From the NCBI RefSeq assembly GCF_900114245.1, contig NZ_FOSK01000014.1:1-64000 (forward strand): a stretch of 64,000 nucleotides of DNA, read 5' to 3'. Every line of letters starts with the position of its first letter. Positions within the stretch are counted from its first letter, which is position 1. The stretch is from Pseudovibrio ascidiaceicola (lineage in GTDB: Bacteria; Pseudomonadota; Alphaproteobacteria; Rhizobiales; Stappiaceae). This document shows positions 26,024 through 34,124 of the stretch, in pieces. Position numbers and translations under genes: made by a program. The notes below the pieces were generated by a model. It searched no databases and had not been told where the DNA came from. It saw nothing but the letters and a program-made list of their open reading frames with translations.

Positions 26024-27010
26024 ATGAAAGCAATGGTTCTGATCGATATTGGAAAGCCTCTTGTCTTGCAGGAACGTGGTTCTCCACCAACACCACGTTC
26101 TGGTGAGATTCTGGTTGAGGTTGAAGCCTGTGCGGTTTGCCGGACAGACCTTCACGTCGTGGACGGTGATCTCACGAAACCAAAACTCCCGCTCATTCCC
26201 GGACACGAGATTGTTGGTAGAGTGCGTGCATGTGGGGCAGGTGTTCAGGATCTCAAAATCGGCAGTAGGGTAGGCATCCCCTGGCTTGGGCACACGTGTG
26301 GCTGTTGTTCCTTTTGCCAAAATCATCAGGAAAACCTCTGTGATCACCCCATTTTCACGGGCTACACACGCGATGGCGGCTTCGCGACCCACACCATCGC
26401 AGACCGGCATTTTGCATTTGAGCTGGATGAAGACGCAGATCCGGTATCGCTTGCGCCACTTCTGTGTGCCGGCTTAATCGGCTGGCGATCTTTAAAGAAG
26501 GCTGGCAAAGGCAGAAAGATAGGTATCTACGGCTTTGGTGCCGCCGCCCATATCATCGCGCAGATCTGCATCTGGCAAGGTCGTGATGTCTATGCCTTCA
26601 CCAGAGCAGGAGACACACAGGCCCAGGACTTTGCAAGAGAACTTGGTGCCATTTGGGCAGGCAGCTCTGAAGATCAGCCACCAGAAAAACTGGATGCAGC
26701 CCTCATCTTTGCCCCCGTGGGTCCACTCGTTCCAGCCGCGTTGAGTGCTCTGCGCAAAGGCGGGCGTGTGGTGTGCGGCGGCATTCATATGAGCGACATC
26801 CCGCAAATGCCCTATGCGCTTTTGTGGGAGGAGCGGGAGGTCGTTTCCGTTGCCAACCTGACCCGCGAAGATGGGTTGGAGTTCTTTCCCCTCGCCAAAC
26901 AAGCAGGCGTGAAAACCCACTGCATTCCCTACAAGCTGGAACAGGCCAATCAGGCACTGGAAGATTTGCGTGAGGGACGGCTATCCGGCGCAGCTGTCCT
27001 CGTGCCGTAA
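26024..27010 (+). CDS. Zinc-dependent alcohol dehydrogenase (MDR superfamily)
   Basis: 328 aa from the ATG at 26024, with GAAGGAA at 26007-26013. Catalytic zinc ligands are C39 (CAVCRTD) and H61-E62 (GHE). The structural zinc site C92-X2-C95-X2-C98-X7-C106 is complete. The cofactor loop reads GIYGFGAAAH, a variant of GxGxxG. It belongs to the single-subunit AdhA/CAD2-like branch of NAD(P)-linked alcohol dehydrogenases. The substrate is unknown. Transcribed divergently from the 919-aa gene and apparently monocistronic. Confidence 0.88.
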   Translation: MKAMVLIDIGKPLVLQERGSPPTPRSGEILVEVEACAVCRTDLHVVDGDLTKPKLPLIPGHEIVGRVRACGAGVQDLKIGSRVGIPWLGHTCGCCSFCQNHQENLCDHPIFTGYTRDGGFATHTIADRHFAFELDEDADPVSLAPLLCAGLIGWRSLKKAGKGRKIGIYGFGAAAHIIAQICIWQGRDVYAFTRAGDTQAQDFARELGAIWAGSSEDQPPEKLDAALIFAPVGPLVPAALSALRKGGRVVCGGIHMSDIPQMPYALLWEEREVVSVANLTREDGLEFFPLAKQAGVKTHCIPYKLEQANQALEDLREGRLSGAAVLVP

Positions 27011-27047
27011 CACGAAGAGCAACTGCGTCTGGCCAAATCAAACAAGA

Positions 27048-27920
27048 TCAGGCTTGGTGCCGACCTGCATAACCACTGCGTTTGGCGGCAGTCCAGCCTT
27101 TCAGACTGCCCTCTGCCGGTTTGAAAATCTCAACAAGAAGCGGGTAGCAAGGCGTGTTGTCGTCTGAATGACTGCTTCCGCAATCGCCGCCCGGGCAAGC
27201 AGAAAGCGCCCCCAGAAGGTCGATCTCAGCAAAGAACTCAATAAAATCACCTGGACGAACAGGGCTGGCCTTCATGAAGTACTGGTTTGTATCGCGGGTA
27301 AAGCCTGTGCACATGAAAACGTTCATCACATCGTGCACATGAGGCTCAGCTCCATCCAGCGAAAGACCTTTCGCATCTGCCAGAGCGCGGGTCAGGTTGG
27401 AATGGCAACAATGGTTGTAATCCACGTTCTTGAGCATGTGGTTGGTGTAAGGGTCGCAGCGTGTACCAATCACATCATGCACACCTGCGCCATCATCATC
27501 CCAGCCGTACCAGTCCAGCGTATCTTGCGTAATCGTTGCCATAGGACGCAGATAAGGCATCGTGCTCCATAGTCTGTCCCCGGTCGAAAGGTGAGAGGCA
27601 TGCAGCTGGCGGGTCTTGCCGCTGAAAAACCGTTCATTAAGGTCATTGGCATTCCACAAGTTGAGATCACCAACCTGCGGGCCTTCTACACTCACAATCC
27701 GGAAGAAATGGCCAGCAGGCACCTTGAAATGCCTGCCATCACGCGGTGGCACCACGACCTCGTCAATCTTCTCTAAGCTCTCTTTAGCCTGCTGATAAAG
27801 CTCAGCGTCATAGGTCGGCAAGTGATCCACTTCGTAACAAACGATTGGAGACTTTGAGCGACGATCATCGGAAGGAGCAGGGATGTCGGTCGTAATCGAG
27901 CGGGAGGCGATTTTTGTCAT
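27048..27920 (-). CDS. DUF1989 (urea carboxylase-associated) family protein
   Basis: 290 aa. The pattern VPAGHFFRIVSVEGPQVGDLNLWN, then TRCDPYTN, HCCHSNLTRAL and DVMNVFMCTGF, is that of DUF1989 proteins found beside urea amidolyase and amino-acid metabolism genes. Conserved cysteines and histidines (e.g. CPGGDCGSSHSDDNTPCYPL near the end) suggest a metal site. No urea carboxylase gene is near, so a role in urea breakdown is not supported here. It reads alone on the minus strand, convergent with the dehydrogenase gene 37 bp away. Confidence 0.82.
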   Translation of the reverse strand: MTKIASRSITTDIPAPSDDRRSKSPIVCYEVDHLPTYDAELYQQAKESLEKIDEVVVPPRDGRHFKVPAGHFFRIVSVEGPQVGDLNLWNANDLNERFFSGKTRQLHASHLSTGDRLWSTMPYLRPMATITQDTLDWYGWDDDGAGVHDVIGTRCDPYTNHMLKNVDYNHCCHSNLTRALADAKGLSLDGAEPHVHDVMNVFMCTGFTRDTNQYFMKASPVRPGDFIEFFAEIDLLGALSACPGGDCGSSHSDDNTPCYPLLVEIFKPAEGSLKGWTAAKRSGYAGRHQA

Positions 27921-28078
27921 GAGCCAATGATCCTAAAAATAAGCAGAATTATTGGTTCTGATTGAACCCTCCTAATCTCAATTAATATATTGATTTAATT
28001 TCATTGATCTTAGCGCCCCTAAGCCTTTCGAAGGGGCCGCTAAACCAGACAAGCAATAATGGTATTCGGCCTGAGAGA

Positions 28079-28115
28079 AAGGATAGCTGCACCAGCAGGT
28101 CATGCAGCTATCCTT
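28079..28115 (-). terminator. Strong stem-loop after the ferric-reductase-like gene
   Basis: Perfect 13-bp arms (AAGGATAGCTGCA at 28079-28091 and its complement at 28103-28115) with an 11-nt loop lie 14 bp beyond the stop of the minus-strand gene. On that strand the stem runs into TCTCTC. Probable transcription terminator. Confidence 0.7.
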
Positions 28116-28129
28116 CGGTTGGCCAAGCT

Positions 28130-29446
28130 CTACTTGGCCGGGGCGAACTTTCCAGAATGCCGGTTAACTTGCTGAACCAGAAACTTAAACAGTTTCCGTA
28201 AGCCAAGACCGGAGCGCATCTGGAATTCTTCATAATGAAACAGGCGCAACGGGTACTTCAGGGCTTTCAGATCTCGCATCAATGCTTTCCGCATCACTTC
28301 AGGACCACAGAATGCAATCGGCATCACGTCGAAGAATTTTCCCTGCAGGATTTTCAGTAACCGCGCATCAATGTACTCACCCATGTCAGACTCAAAGTAC
28401 TGTACATGAAGGTTCGGCAGACGCTTTTGCAGCGCATCCAGTTCCTCTTCAAACGGGTTCTCCAACCGGTTGCGAACGCCATAATAAAGGTAAATCTGTC
28501 CGGTTTCCTCTCCGGTCAAAGTCTGAGCCCATGACAGGAAAGGGGTGATGCCAACACCGCCCGCAATCCATATCTGATCGCGATTGGAGGCAAACTGGCG
28601 GAACCCGCCATATCCCTTGCTGACCTGAGCTTTTGTGCCAACTTGGAGCTCGTGGACGCGAGATGTGTAATCACCCAGCGCAGAAATGCAGAACCGCAAC
28701 CGGCCATCTTCTCGCGGGGCAGAGGCAATCGTGTAAGGGTGCACTTCGCCCATGCCATCCTGATCGAAGGAGACGTAAGCAAACTGACCGGCATTATGAG
28801 AGGTAGGCTTGCCTTCAGGTTTCAGCGTCACACTGGTGATGCGCCCGTAAATCTGAACATCTTCGACCTCATAGGTCTTTGTGCGTCCAACCATGCCTTT
28901 GTAAGTCAGATACAAAAAGGACGCGATACCAGCAAAACAAAAGGCTGCAACATAAAGACCAAGCGGATCGCTCCATGAAAACACATTGGGGATCATCAGG
29001 AAGTGAGCAGCAGCAAGAGCGAAGAAAATGCCGATTAGGCGGTGTGTCCAGCGCCAAATATTGTAGGGAATGAAGGTTGCCAGAGAACCAAGACCCAAAA
29101 TCAGGATGCCGTAATAACCAATCTCGCCCAGCTCTTTCGCAAGACTGTCCGTGTCCCCGCTCGAAAGTGCATCCGCATCAATGCTTTCATGCAGGAAAGC
29201 GGCAGCAATTGCAAAAATCGCCAGCCATTTATGCAAGACATACACGCGGTCCAGCGGACCAAATAGAGCCTCAACGCCTTTCATCCGTGTGGCCATCACC
29301 TGAACCAGCCCCATAAAGATCAGGGAAACCATGCCAAAATACTGGCTCAGCAAGACATCTGAGTCTGCTTGTCCACCAAACTGGGAGAAAATCAAAAGAG
29401 GGGGGAGGATGCTGGCGATAATGAAGGTCAGGCCAATCGGTTTCAT
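28130..29446 (-). CDS. Ferric-reductase-like transmembrane flavoprotein (FRE/NOX superfamily)
   Basis: 438 aa from the ATG at 29446 (MKPIGLTFIIAS). The N-terminal ~210 residues hold about six membrane helices with histidines suited to bis-heme binding (VLHKWLAIFAIAAAFLH, RWTHRLIGIFFALAAAHF). The C-terminal half is an FNR-type module: FAD site HPYTIASAP near residue 265 and NAD(P) site AGGVGITPFLSW near residue 320. Such proteins move electrons from NAD(P)H across the membrane to ferric iron or another acceptor. The two-component genes upstream on the same strand may control it. A start at 29539 lacks support. Confidence 0.85.
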   Translation of the reverse strand: MKPIGLTFIIASILPPLLIFSQFGGQADSDVLLSQYFGMVSLIFMGLVQVMATRMKGVEALFGPLDRVYVLHKWLAIFAIAAAFLHESIDADALSSGDTDSLAKELGEIGYYGILILGLGSLATFIPYNIWRWTHRLIGIFFALAAAHFLMIPNVFSWSDPLGLYVAAFCFAGIASFLYLTYKGMVGRTKTYEVEDVQIYGRITSVTLKPEGKPTSHNAGQFAYVSFDQDGMGEVHPYTIASAPREDGRLRFCISALGDYTSRVHELQVGTKAQVSKGYGGFRQFASNRDQIWIAGGVGITPFLSWAQTLTGEETGQIYLYYGVRNRLENPFEEELDALQKRLPNLHVQYFESDMGEYIDARLLKILQGKFFDVMPIAFCGPEVMRKALMRDLKALKYPLRLFHYEEFQMRSGLGLRKLFKFLVQQVNRHSGKFAPAK

Positions 29447-29583
29447 TCCGGTACGCTCAATTTGAATTGATGATGCGCACTCAGATGAAACTCTGGCTAT
29501 GAAAGGTGAGTGACGTCGTTGGGGGACATCGCACACCATTCATAATCAGAAAACTCCGTGTGAGTTGCAATCGCAGCTTTGGA

Positions 29584-29646
29584 GTAGGTTTCAATCTGAG
29601 TGCTTCCCCTAAAATCACTCATAAGCTGAAACCTACCTGAAGTTTG
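29584..29646. repeat. Nested inverted repeat upstream of the ferric-reductase-like gene
   Basis: Outer arms GTAGGTTTCA (29584-29593) and TGAAACCTAC (29637-29646) enclose inner arms GAGTG (29598-29602) and CACTC (29616-29620). It lies between the histidine-kinase stop (29652) and the reductase start (29446). It could be a terminator/attenuator for the kinase operon or a binding site for the adjacent response regulator. Confidence 0.45.
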
Positions 29647-29651
29647 CGACA

Positions 29652-30965
29652 CTACTTTTTCAGTTTAAGCACAAAACAGGCTCCGCCCAGACGTTCGCTC
29701 TTGCCAAGGGATATCTCGATCCCATTGCGGCGACACAGAGTTTGCGTAATAGACAGGCCAAGGCCCGCACCAGAACTTGATTGCCCCGGCATGCGGAAGA
29801 ACCGCTCAAACACCTTCTCACGGTATTCTTCAGGTACACCCGGTCCGCTGTCTTCAACACTCAGTTGAATATGATCGTCACGGCGCTCAAGAACCACGAT
29901 CACCTCACCATCAGACGGTGTATGCCGGATTGCATTGCCAATCAGATTACCAAGCACAGCGCCCAGATCTTCAGGGTCAACAACGGCTTCCACATGTTCT
30001 GATTGAAGCAGTTGCAGTTCCACATTTTTATCAAGTGCCGCATGGGCCTGTTGTGCAAGGCTTTCCTGAAGAACAGGCAGCAGGTCGTGCTCTGTTATCT
30101 CTTTGTGGACATCCTGACCTGCACGGGCATGCTCCAAAAGCTTGGCGGCCAGATGCGTGGCCCGGTCAACACCTTCAATGATGTTATCAAACCGCAGTCG
30201 TGTTGCATCGTCCAGCGCGTCCCGCTCAATCACCTGACACTGCGCCTTCACTACAGTCAGCGGTGTTCTGATTTCATGGGCCGCATCATCAATAAAGCGC
30301 TGTTCACGGGCAAGGTGCTCTTCAATCTTGTCAAACAGCATGTTCAGGGAGTCCACAATCGGAACCAGCTCATCCGCCTGCTTCTCCGTCGTCACTTTGC
30401 CCAGATTTCCCGGCTCCCGCGTTGCTAGCGTTTCTGAAAGAGCTGTGAGAGGACGAAGCCCGCGTTTGACGATAAATATCGTCGCAATGATGGAAAAGAC
30501 GAGCACCAGAGCTAGCGGAATAGAGACAGTCGCAACTGTCTGATCGGCCAGCTCGATTGCCTCATCAAAAATGACACCGATGATATAGTGCTGACCTGTT
30601 TTTTGCCCCGGAAAGTTCCAGACAACCCAATCGTCCCGACCATGTTCAATTTCTTGAACGCCCGGCTTTAGTGTTTTCGGCAGCACCACCTTGTCGGAGG
30701 ACTTGTATATATCATTGCCTGAAGCATCGCGAATAACGACGAAGTAATCTCCAATCACATGATGCTCATCCAAGTGTTCGGGAGAAATAGTGTCACCTTG
30801 AAGCTGCGCAATTACGCTGGCAAGCTGAAAGGTCTGTGCATCATGGGTCTCATAGAGCTCTTCCTCGGTCAAATTGTAGACAATGGCGGAGAAAACACCC
30901 CAGACCACAAACAACAACGGGATCAGAAAGATGAGTATTCGGCGACGGATTGATGAAAGTTTCAT
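29652..30965 (-). CDS. Two-component sensor histidine kinase
   Basis: 437 aa. Two membrane helices (about residues 10-30 and 145-166) flank a periplasmic sensor of ~115 residues, followed by HAMP. The phosphoacceptor is H230 in DDAAHEIRTPL. The ATPase domain shows the N box (NLIGNAIRHTP), G1 (VEDSGPGVPEE) and G2 (GAGLGLSI). This is the QseC/TctE type. The ATG overlaps the response-regulator stop by 4 bp (ATGA), so the pair is co-translated. The signal is unknown. Confidence 0.92.
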   Translation of the reverse strand: MKLSSIRRRILIFLIPLLFVVWGVFSAIVYNLTEEELYETHDAQTFQLASVIAQLQGDTISPEHLDEHHVIGDYFVVIRDASGNDIYKSSDKVVLPKTLKPGVQEIEHGRDDWVVWNFPGQKTGQHYIIGVIFDEAIELADQTVATVSIPLALVLVFSIIATIFIVKRGLRPLTALSETLATREPGNLGKVTTEKQADELVPIVDSLNMLFDKIEEHLAREQRFIDDAAHEIRTPLTVVKAQCQVIERDALDDATRLRFDNIIEGVDRATHLAAKLLEHARAGQDVHKEITEHDLLPVLQESLAQQAHAALDKNVELQLLQSEHVEAVVDPEDLGAVLGNLIGNAIRHTPSDGEVIVVLERRDDHIQLSVEDSGPGVPEEYREKVFERFFRMPGQSSSGAGLGLSITQTLCRRNGIEISLGKSERLGGACFVLKLKK

Positions 30966-31630
30966 GCCGGGATTTCCTCATCCACGATGTAGCCAACCCC
31001 CCGGATCGTTCTGATCAGCTTTGGGGTGGTCTTGCGGCGGATCTGAGAGACATACACTTCAAGCACATTGCTTTCCGCATTCTCCTCCCAGCCATAGAGT
31101 TTTTCCATGAGATCTGACTTGGAAACCACACGGCCCCGACGCTCCAGCAGGATTGTTAGCAAGCGGAAGGCGAGGGGTTGCAACACAACCTCAGTACTGT
31201 CGTAACAGGCCTTCTTCTGGTCCAGATCAAGCGTCAATGCCCCGTGCTGTAGCAACATTCGTGTTCGTCCGGCAGACCGGCGCACCAGCGCCCGGCACCG
31301 GGCCAGAAGTTCTTCCATATCAAATGGTTTGGTCAGATAATCATCTGCACCCAGATTAAGCCCGTCGATCCGGTTCTTGGTGGTCTCCCGCGCAGACAGG
31401 ATCAGGATAGGAACATCCGCCTTGTCATCGCGAACGGCCCGCAAAAACTCCAGACCGTCCTGACCAGGTAAACCCAGATCAAGAATAACCAGGTCGAATT
31501 CTCCGGTTCTCAGAGCGTCTTCTGCCAAAAGACCATCATCGACCCAGTCCACTATAAATTCATGACGTTCCAGAAAAGCTTTGATTGCGTCGGCGATCAG
31601 CCGCTCGTCCTCAACCAACAATACGCGCAT
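30962..31630 (-). CDS. Response regulator, OmpR family
   Basis: 222 aa. Receiver domain with D51 as phosphorylation site (LVILDLGLPG), S79 and K101 (LTKPF), then an OmpR-type winged helix ending VRTIRGVGY-like (LIRTIRGVGYIVDEE). Partner of the kinase encoded immediately downstream. The QseB/TctD-like sequence and the nearby membrane flavoprotein suggest it controls that gene, which is inference from position. Confidence 0.93.
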   Translation of the reverse strand: MRVLLVEDERLIADAIKAFLERHEFIVDWVDDGLLAEDALRTGEFDLVILDLGLPGQDGLEFLRAVRDDKADVPILILSARETTKNRIDGLNLGADDYLTKPFDMEELLARCRALVRRSAGRTRMLLQHGALTLDLDQKKACYDSTEVVLQPLAFRLLTILLERRGRVVSKSDLMEKLYGWEENAESNVLEVYVSQIRRKTTPKLIRTIRGVGYIVDEEIPA

Positions 31631-31795
31631 GTGTTCCTTCCAGCAGGGCGAAGTGCACCCGATATTTGCCTCAACTCTTTCACATCTACAAAAAACATGA
31701 AACTGAATTGTGCCTGAAGAAATCGCATAGGCTGTTACAAAACGAGGGAAAATCTCTTTGGATCTCAGTGAGCTTCAAGCGTGGTTCTGTTGATC

Positions 31796-32323
31796 CTAAT
31801 AGGATCCGTACCGCACCAGCTGGCTGAAGGCCTCAATGACCTCTTCAACATTGTCTTCAATGGGCTTTTCATAGGTGTCGACCACAAGACGATGCTTCTT
31901 CCAGGGCTCATATCGCCGCCGCTGTACGTCCTCCCAACTGGGTAGGGATAGGGCGGAGATATCGTTGTGTCTGGTCTCAACACGCGTCTTGTGTTCAGCC
32001 GCATCAGAGCAGATCACTTCGATGTTAAGCGCTTTCACCTTGGCGCCCAGCGCCGCTTCAAGCCAAATGTTGCGGGTGATCTCAATCGGATTCACCGCAT
32101 CTGCAATCACGTTGTTGCCAAGCAGCAAGTTGTCTTTGGCAACCGCTGCTGCAGCAACATAACCGGCATCTTCTGCGCGCGAGATCGCAAGAACGGAGGT
32201 CTTGAGGGCAGCCTCAAGTGAATCAATACGTAAATGAACGGCCTGCAGGCGTGGGGAAAGGGCCTTTGCTAAGGTCGTTTTACCAACGCCAGGCAATCCC
32301 GAAAGAACAAATAGAATAGCCAT
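31796..32323 (-). CDS. AAA_33-type P-loop kinase/ATPase
   Basis: 175 aa. Walker A is GLPGVGKTT at residues 9-17; D34 in LRIDSLE is the probable Walker-like acidic residue. An arginine-rich lid near residues 120-145 (RVETRHNDISAL, QRRRYEPW) resembles small-molecule kinases related to gluconate kinase and chloramphenicol phosphotransferase. The substrate is unknown. A palindrome (GATCCTA-A-TAGGATC, 31792-31806) covers its stop codon. Confidence 0.8.
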   Translation of the reverse strand: MAILFVLSGLPGVGKTTLAKALSPRLQAVHLRIDSLEAALKTSVLAISRAEDAGYVAAAAVAKDNLLLGNNVIADAVNPIEITRNIWLEAALGAKVKALNIEVICSDAAEHKTRVETRHNDISALSLPSWEDVQRRRYEPWKKHRLVVDTYEKPIEDNVEEVIEAFSQLVRYGSY

Positions 32324-32388
32324 GCCGGGCTCTTATCAGCCCAAGGTTTCATGAAGCTTTCTTCAAGCACGGCTAATTTAGGTCGTTC

Positions 32389-33384
32389 TTAAGCAATCCC
32401 ACGCACTTCCATCGGCGTCTTGCCTGTCCAGCTGTGAAATGCGCGAAAGAACGAGCCGGTGTCCTTGTACCCAAGCAGATAAGAGATTTCCGGAATGCTC
32501 AGATCACTACGTACCAGGTAGTGCTGGGAGAGTTCAGCGCGGGTCTCGCTCAAAATGTCTTGAAAGCTCTTGCCTTCTTCCTTCAGTTTGCGTTGCAAGG
32601 TCCGCTTGCTGGCGTTCAGGTTCTGGCTGATTACGTCAATGGTGTTCTGCCCCGCTGGCAGGCTTTCCAGCAACGCATTCTTCACCCGGCGGGACATCTC
32701 ATCAGAGCTGCCCGTGCTCTGCAGTTTCTGGCGCAGCCCGTCTTCAAACGTGTCCCACATGCCTTCCATCTGTGTGATCAGCGGGCGAGTCGCGTCCTGC
32801 AGCGAAAGGGTGATGTGCGCCACCGGAGCAGGAGTTGCCTTCACCCCGCATTCCGCTTCAACAGCAGACCAGTCCAGATCCCCAACAGGACCTCCCACAC
32901 TGAGCGGCACAATTGGCTCGCCAGTAAAAGTGCGGCTGCAATTGGTGAAGTAGACAATCTCGAACTGAGCCAGAATTTCAGGAAACGGTTCTGTCGGGTC
33001 GCTGGAGGTAAACAAGATCGACACGGTACTGTCTGTACGCTCAACTTCCAGCCGGATAGGCGCAATCAGAGGCTTGAACAGCGCAAGACGCTTTACGCCT
33101 TCCTCAATGTTTGGACTACAGGAAAACGCAAAGGCGTGCGGAACAAAGGTGCCTTGCTTGATGGTGTGCCCAAGTTTGATTGCCAGATCGTTGCCGCCAT
33201 ATTCCTGATGCAGCGCATGCCAAATGGCGAAATACTGCGCCTGTGTGATGCCCTTGGCCGTCGGACCCAACTGCTCGATTGAAACTCCCGCACGGCGCAT
33301 CACCCGGTCAACAGGCAGGTCAAGGTATTGTATGATTTGCGCCATCATGGCAGCGCCTGGGTAAAGATGTGCGTGTTTCGTCAT
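32389..33384 (-). CDS. AraC-family transcriptional regulator with Arabinose_bd-type sensor domain
   Basis: 331 aa. Residues ~15-200 match the ligand-binding domain of the OruR/ArgR/VirS group of AraC regulators. The C-terminal ~95 residues hold the two helix-turn-helices, including LNASKRTLQRKLKEEG and LSIPEISYLLGYKDTGSFFRAFHSWTG. It is divergent from the molybdenum hydroxylase genes at 33662, with a 277-bp shared promoter region, so it is a good candidate for their activator. Confidence 0.9.
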   Translation of the reverse strand: MTKHAHLYPGAAMMAQIIQYLDLPVDRVMRRAGVSIEQLGPTAKGITQAQYFAIWHALHQEYGGNDLAIKLGHTIKQGTFVPHAFAFSCSPNIEEGVKRLALFKPLIAPIRLEVERTDSTVSILFTSSDPTEPFPEILAQFEIVYFTNCSRTFTGEPIVPLSVGGPVGDLDWSAVEAECGVKATPAPVAHITLSLQDATRPLITQMEGMWDTFEDGLRQKLQSTGSSDEMSRRVKNALLESLPAGQNTIDVISQNLNASKRTLQRKLKEEGKSFQDILSETRAELSQHYLVRSDLSIPEISYLLGYKDTGSFFRAFHSWTGKTPMEVRGIA

Positions 33385-33661
33385 GCTCGGCTCGGTCTCA
33401 TTGGTCTTGCCACTCTTTCATCTCGAATTTTTGCTAGGTGTGCCAGTGCCAATTTACATAGTGGCGCGATATGGCAGTACTTTGGCGCGATTTGCCACTG
33501 AAAGCGAGAGAGGTGAGTGCTAGGGATAACTACAGATCATCTGTTTCAGGCCTAAAAAGCAGAAAAGCGCATTCCGCATACAACATTGCCCCATTCAAAC
33601 AGTGCCTGAGATTATTGCTGACCCAGCCAACCGCTACGGATCAAAAAAGGGATTTTTTTTG

Positions 33662-34123
33662 ATGGCAATTTCTTTAAAGCTGAACGGCCAGACGCATAAG
33701 GTCGACGCCGAACCAGGAACCCCGCTTCTTTGGGTGATCCGCGATGAACTCAAGCTCACCGGCACCAAATTCGGGTGTGGTGTTGCCTCGTGTGGTGCAT
33801 GCACCGTCCATTTGGATGGCGAGCCTGTCCGCTCCTGCCAGACGTTTATTGAAGATGTGGAAGATGCCGAAATCACCACGATTGAAGGTCTGAAGTCCAC
33901 GCCAGCACAAGCCGTGCAGCAGGCATGGACAGAGCTGGACGTGGTCCAGTGCGGATATTGTCAGTCCGGCCAGATCATGTCCGCTGTTGGTCTGCTCAGC
34001 GAAAATGCAAAGCCAACACTGGAAGAAATTGACGACTACATGGACGGCAACGCCTGCCGATGCGCCACCTACCAGCGCATTCGCTCCGCCATTGTACGTG
34101 CATCAGAAATCATGGAGGCTTGA
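33662..34123 (+). CDS. iorA: Molybdenum hydroxylase [2Fe-2S] subunit (isoquinoline 1-oxidoreductase alpha type)
   Basis: 153 aa, the usual length. It passes electrons from the molybdenum subunit through two [2Fe-2S] clusters. The plant-type cluster is CGVASCGACTVHLDGEPVRSC and the second is QCGYCQSGQIM with NACRCATY. Start at 33662 (MAISLKLNGQTHKV); a purine-rich stretch with a run of T precedes it. One base separates its stop from the large subunit. Substrates of this family include isoquinoline, nicotinate and aldehydes; the actual substrate is unknown. Confidence 0.9.
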   Translation: MAISLKLNGQTHKVDAEPGTPLLWVIRDELKLTGTKFGCGVASCGACTVHLDGEPVRSCQTFIEDVEDAEITTIEGLKSTPAQAVQQAWTELDVVQCGYCQSGQIMSAVGLLSENAKPTLEEIDDYMDGNACRCATYQRIRSAIVRASEIMEA

Positions 34124-34124
34124 T

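Noticed and set aside
31792-31806. Palindrome GATCCTA-A-TAGGATC at the end of the P-loop kinase gene as a terminator
   Set aside because: It includes the stop codon and has no T-run; too short and AT-balanced to claim termination.
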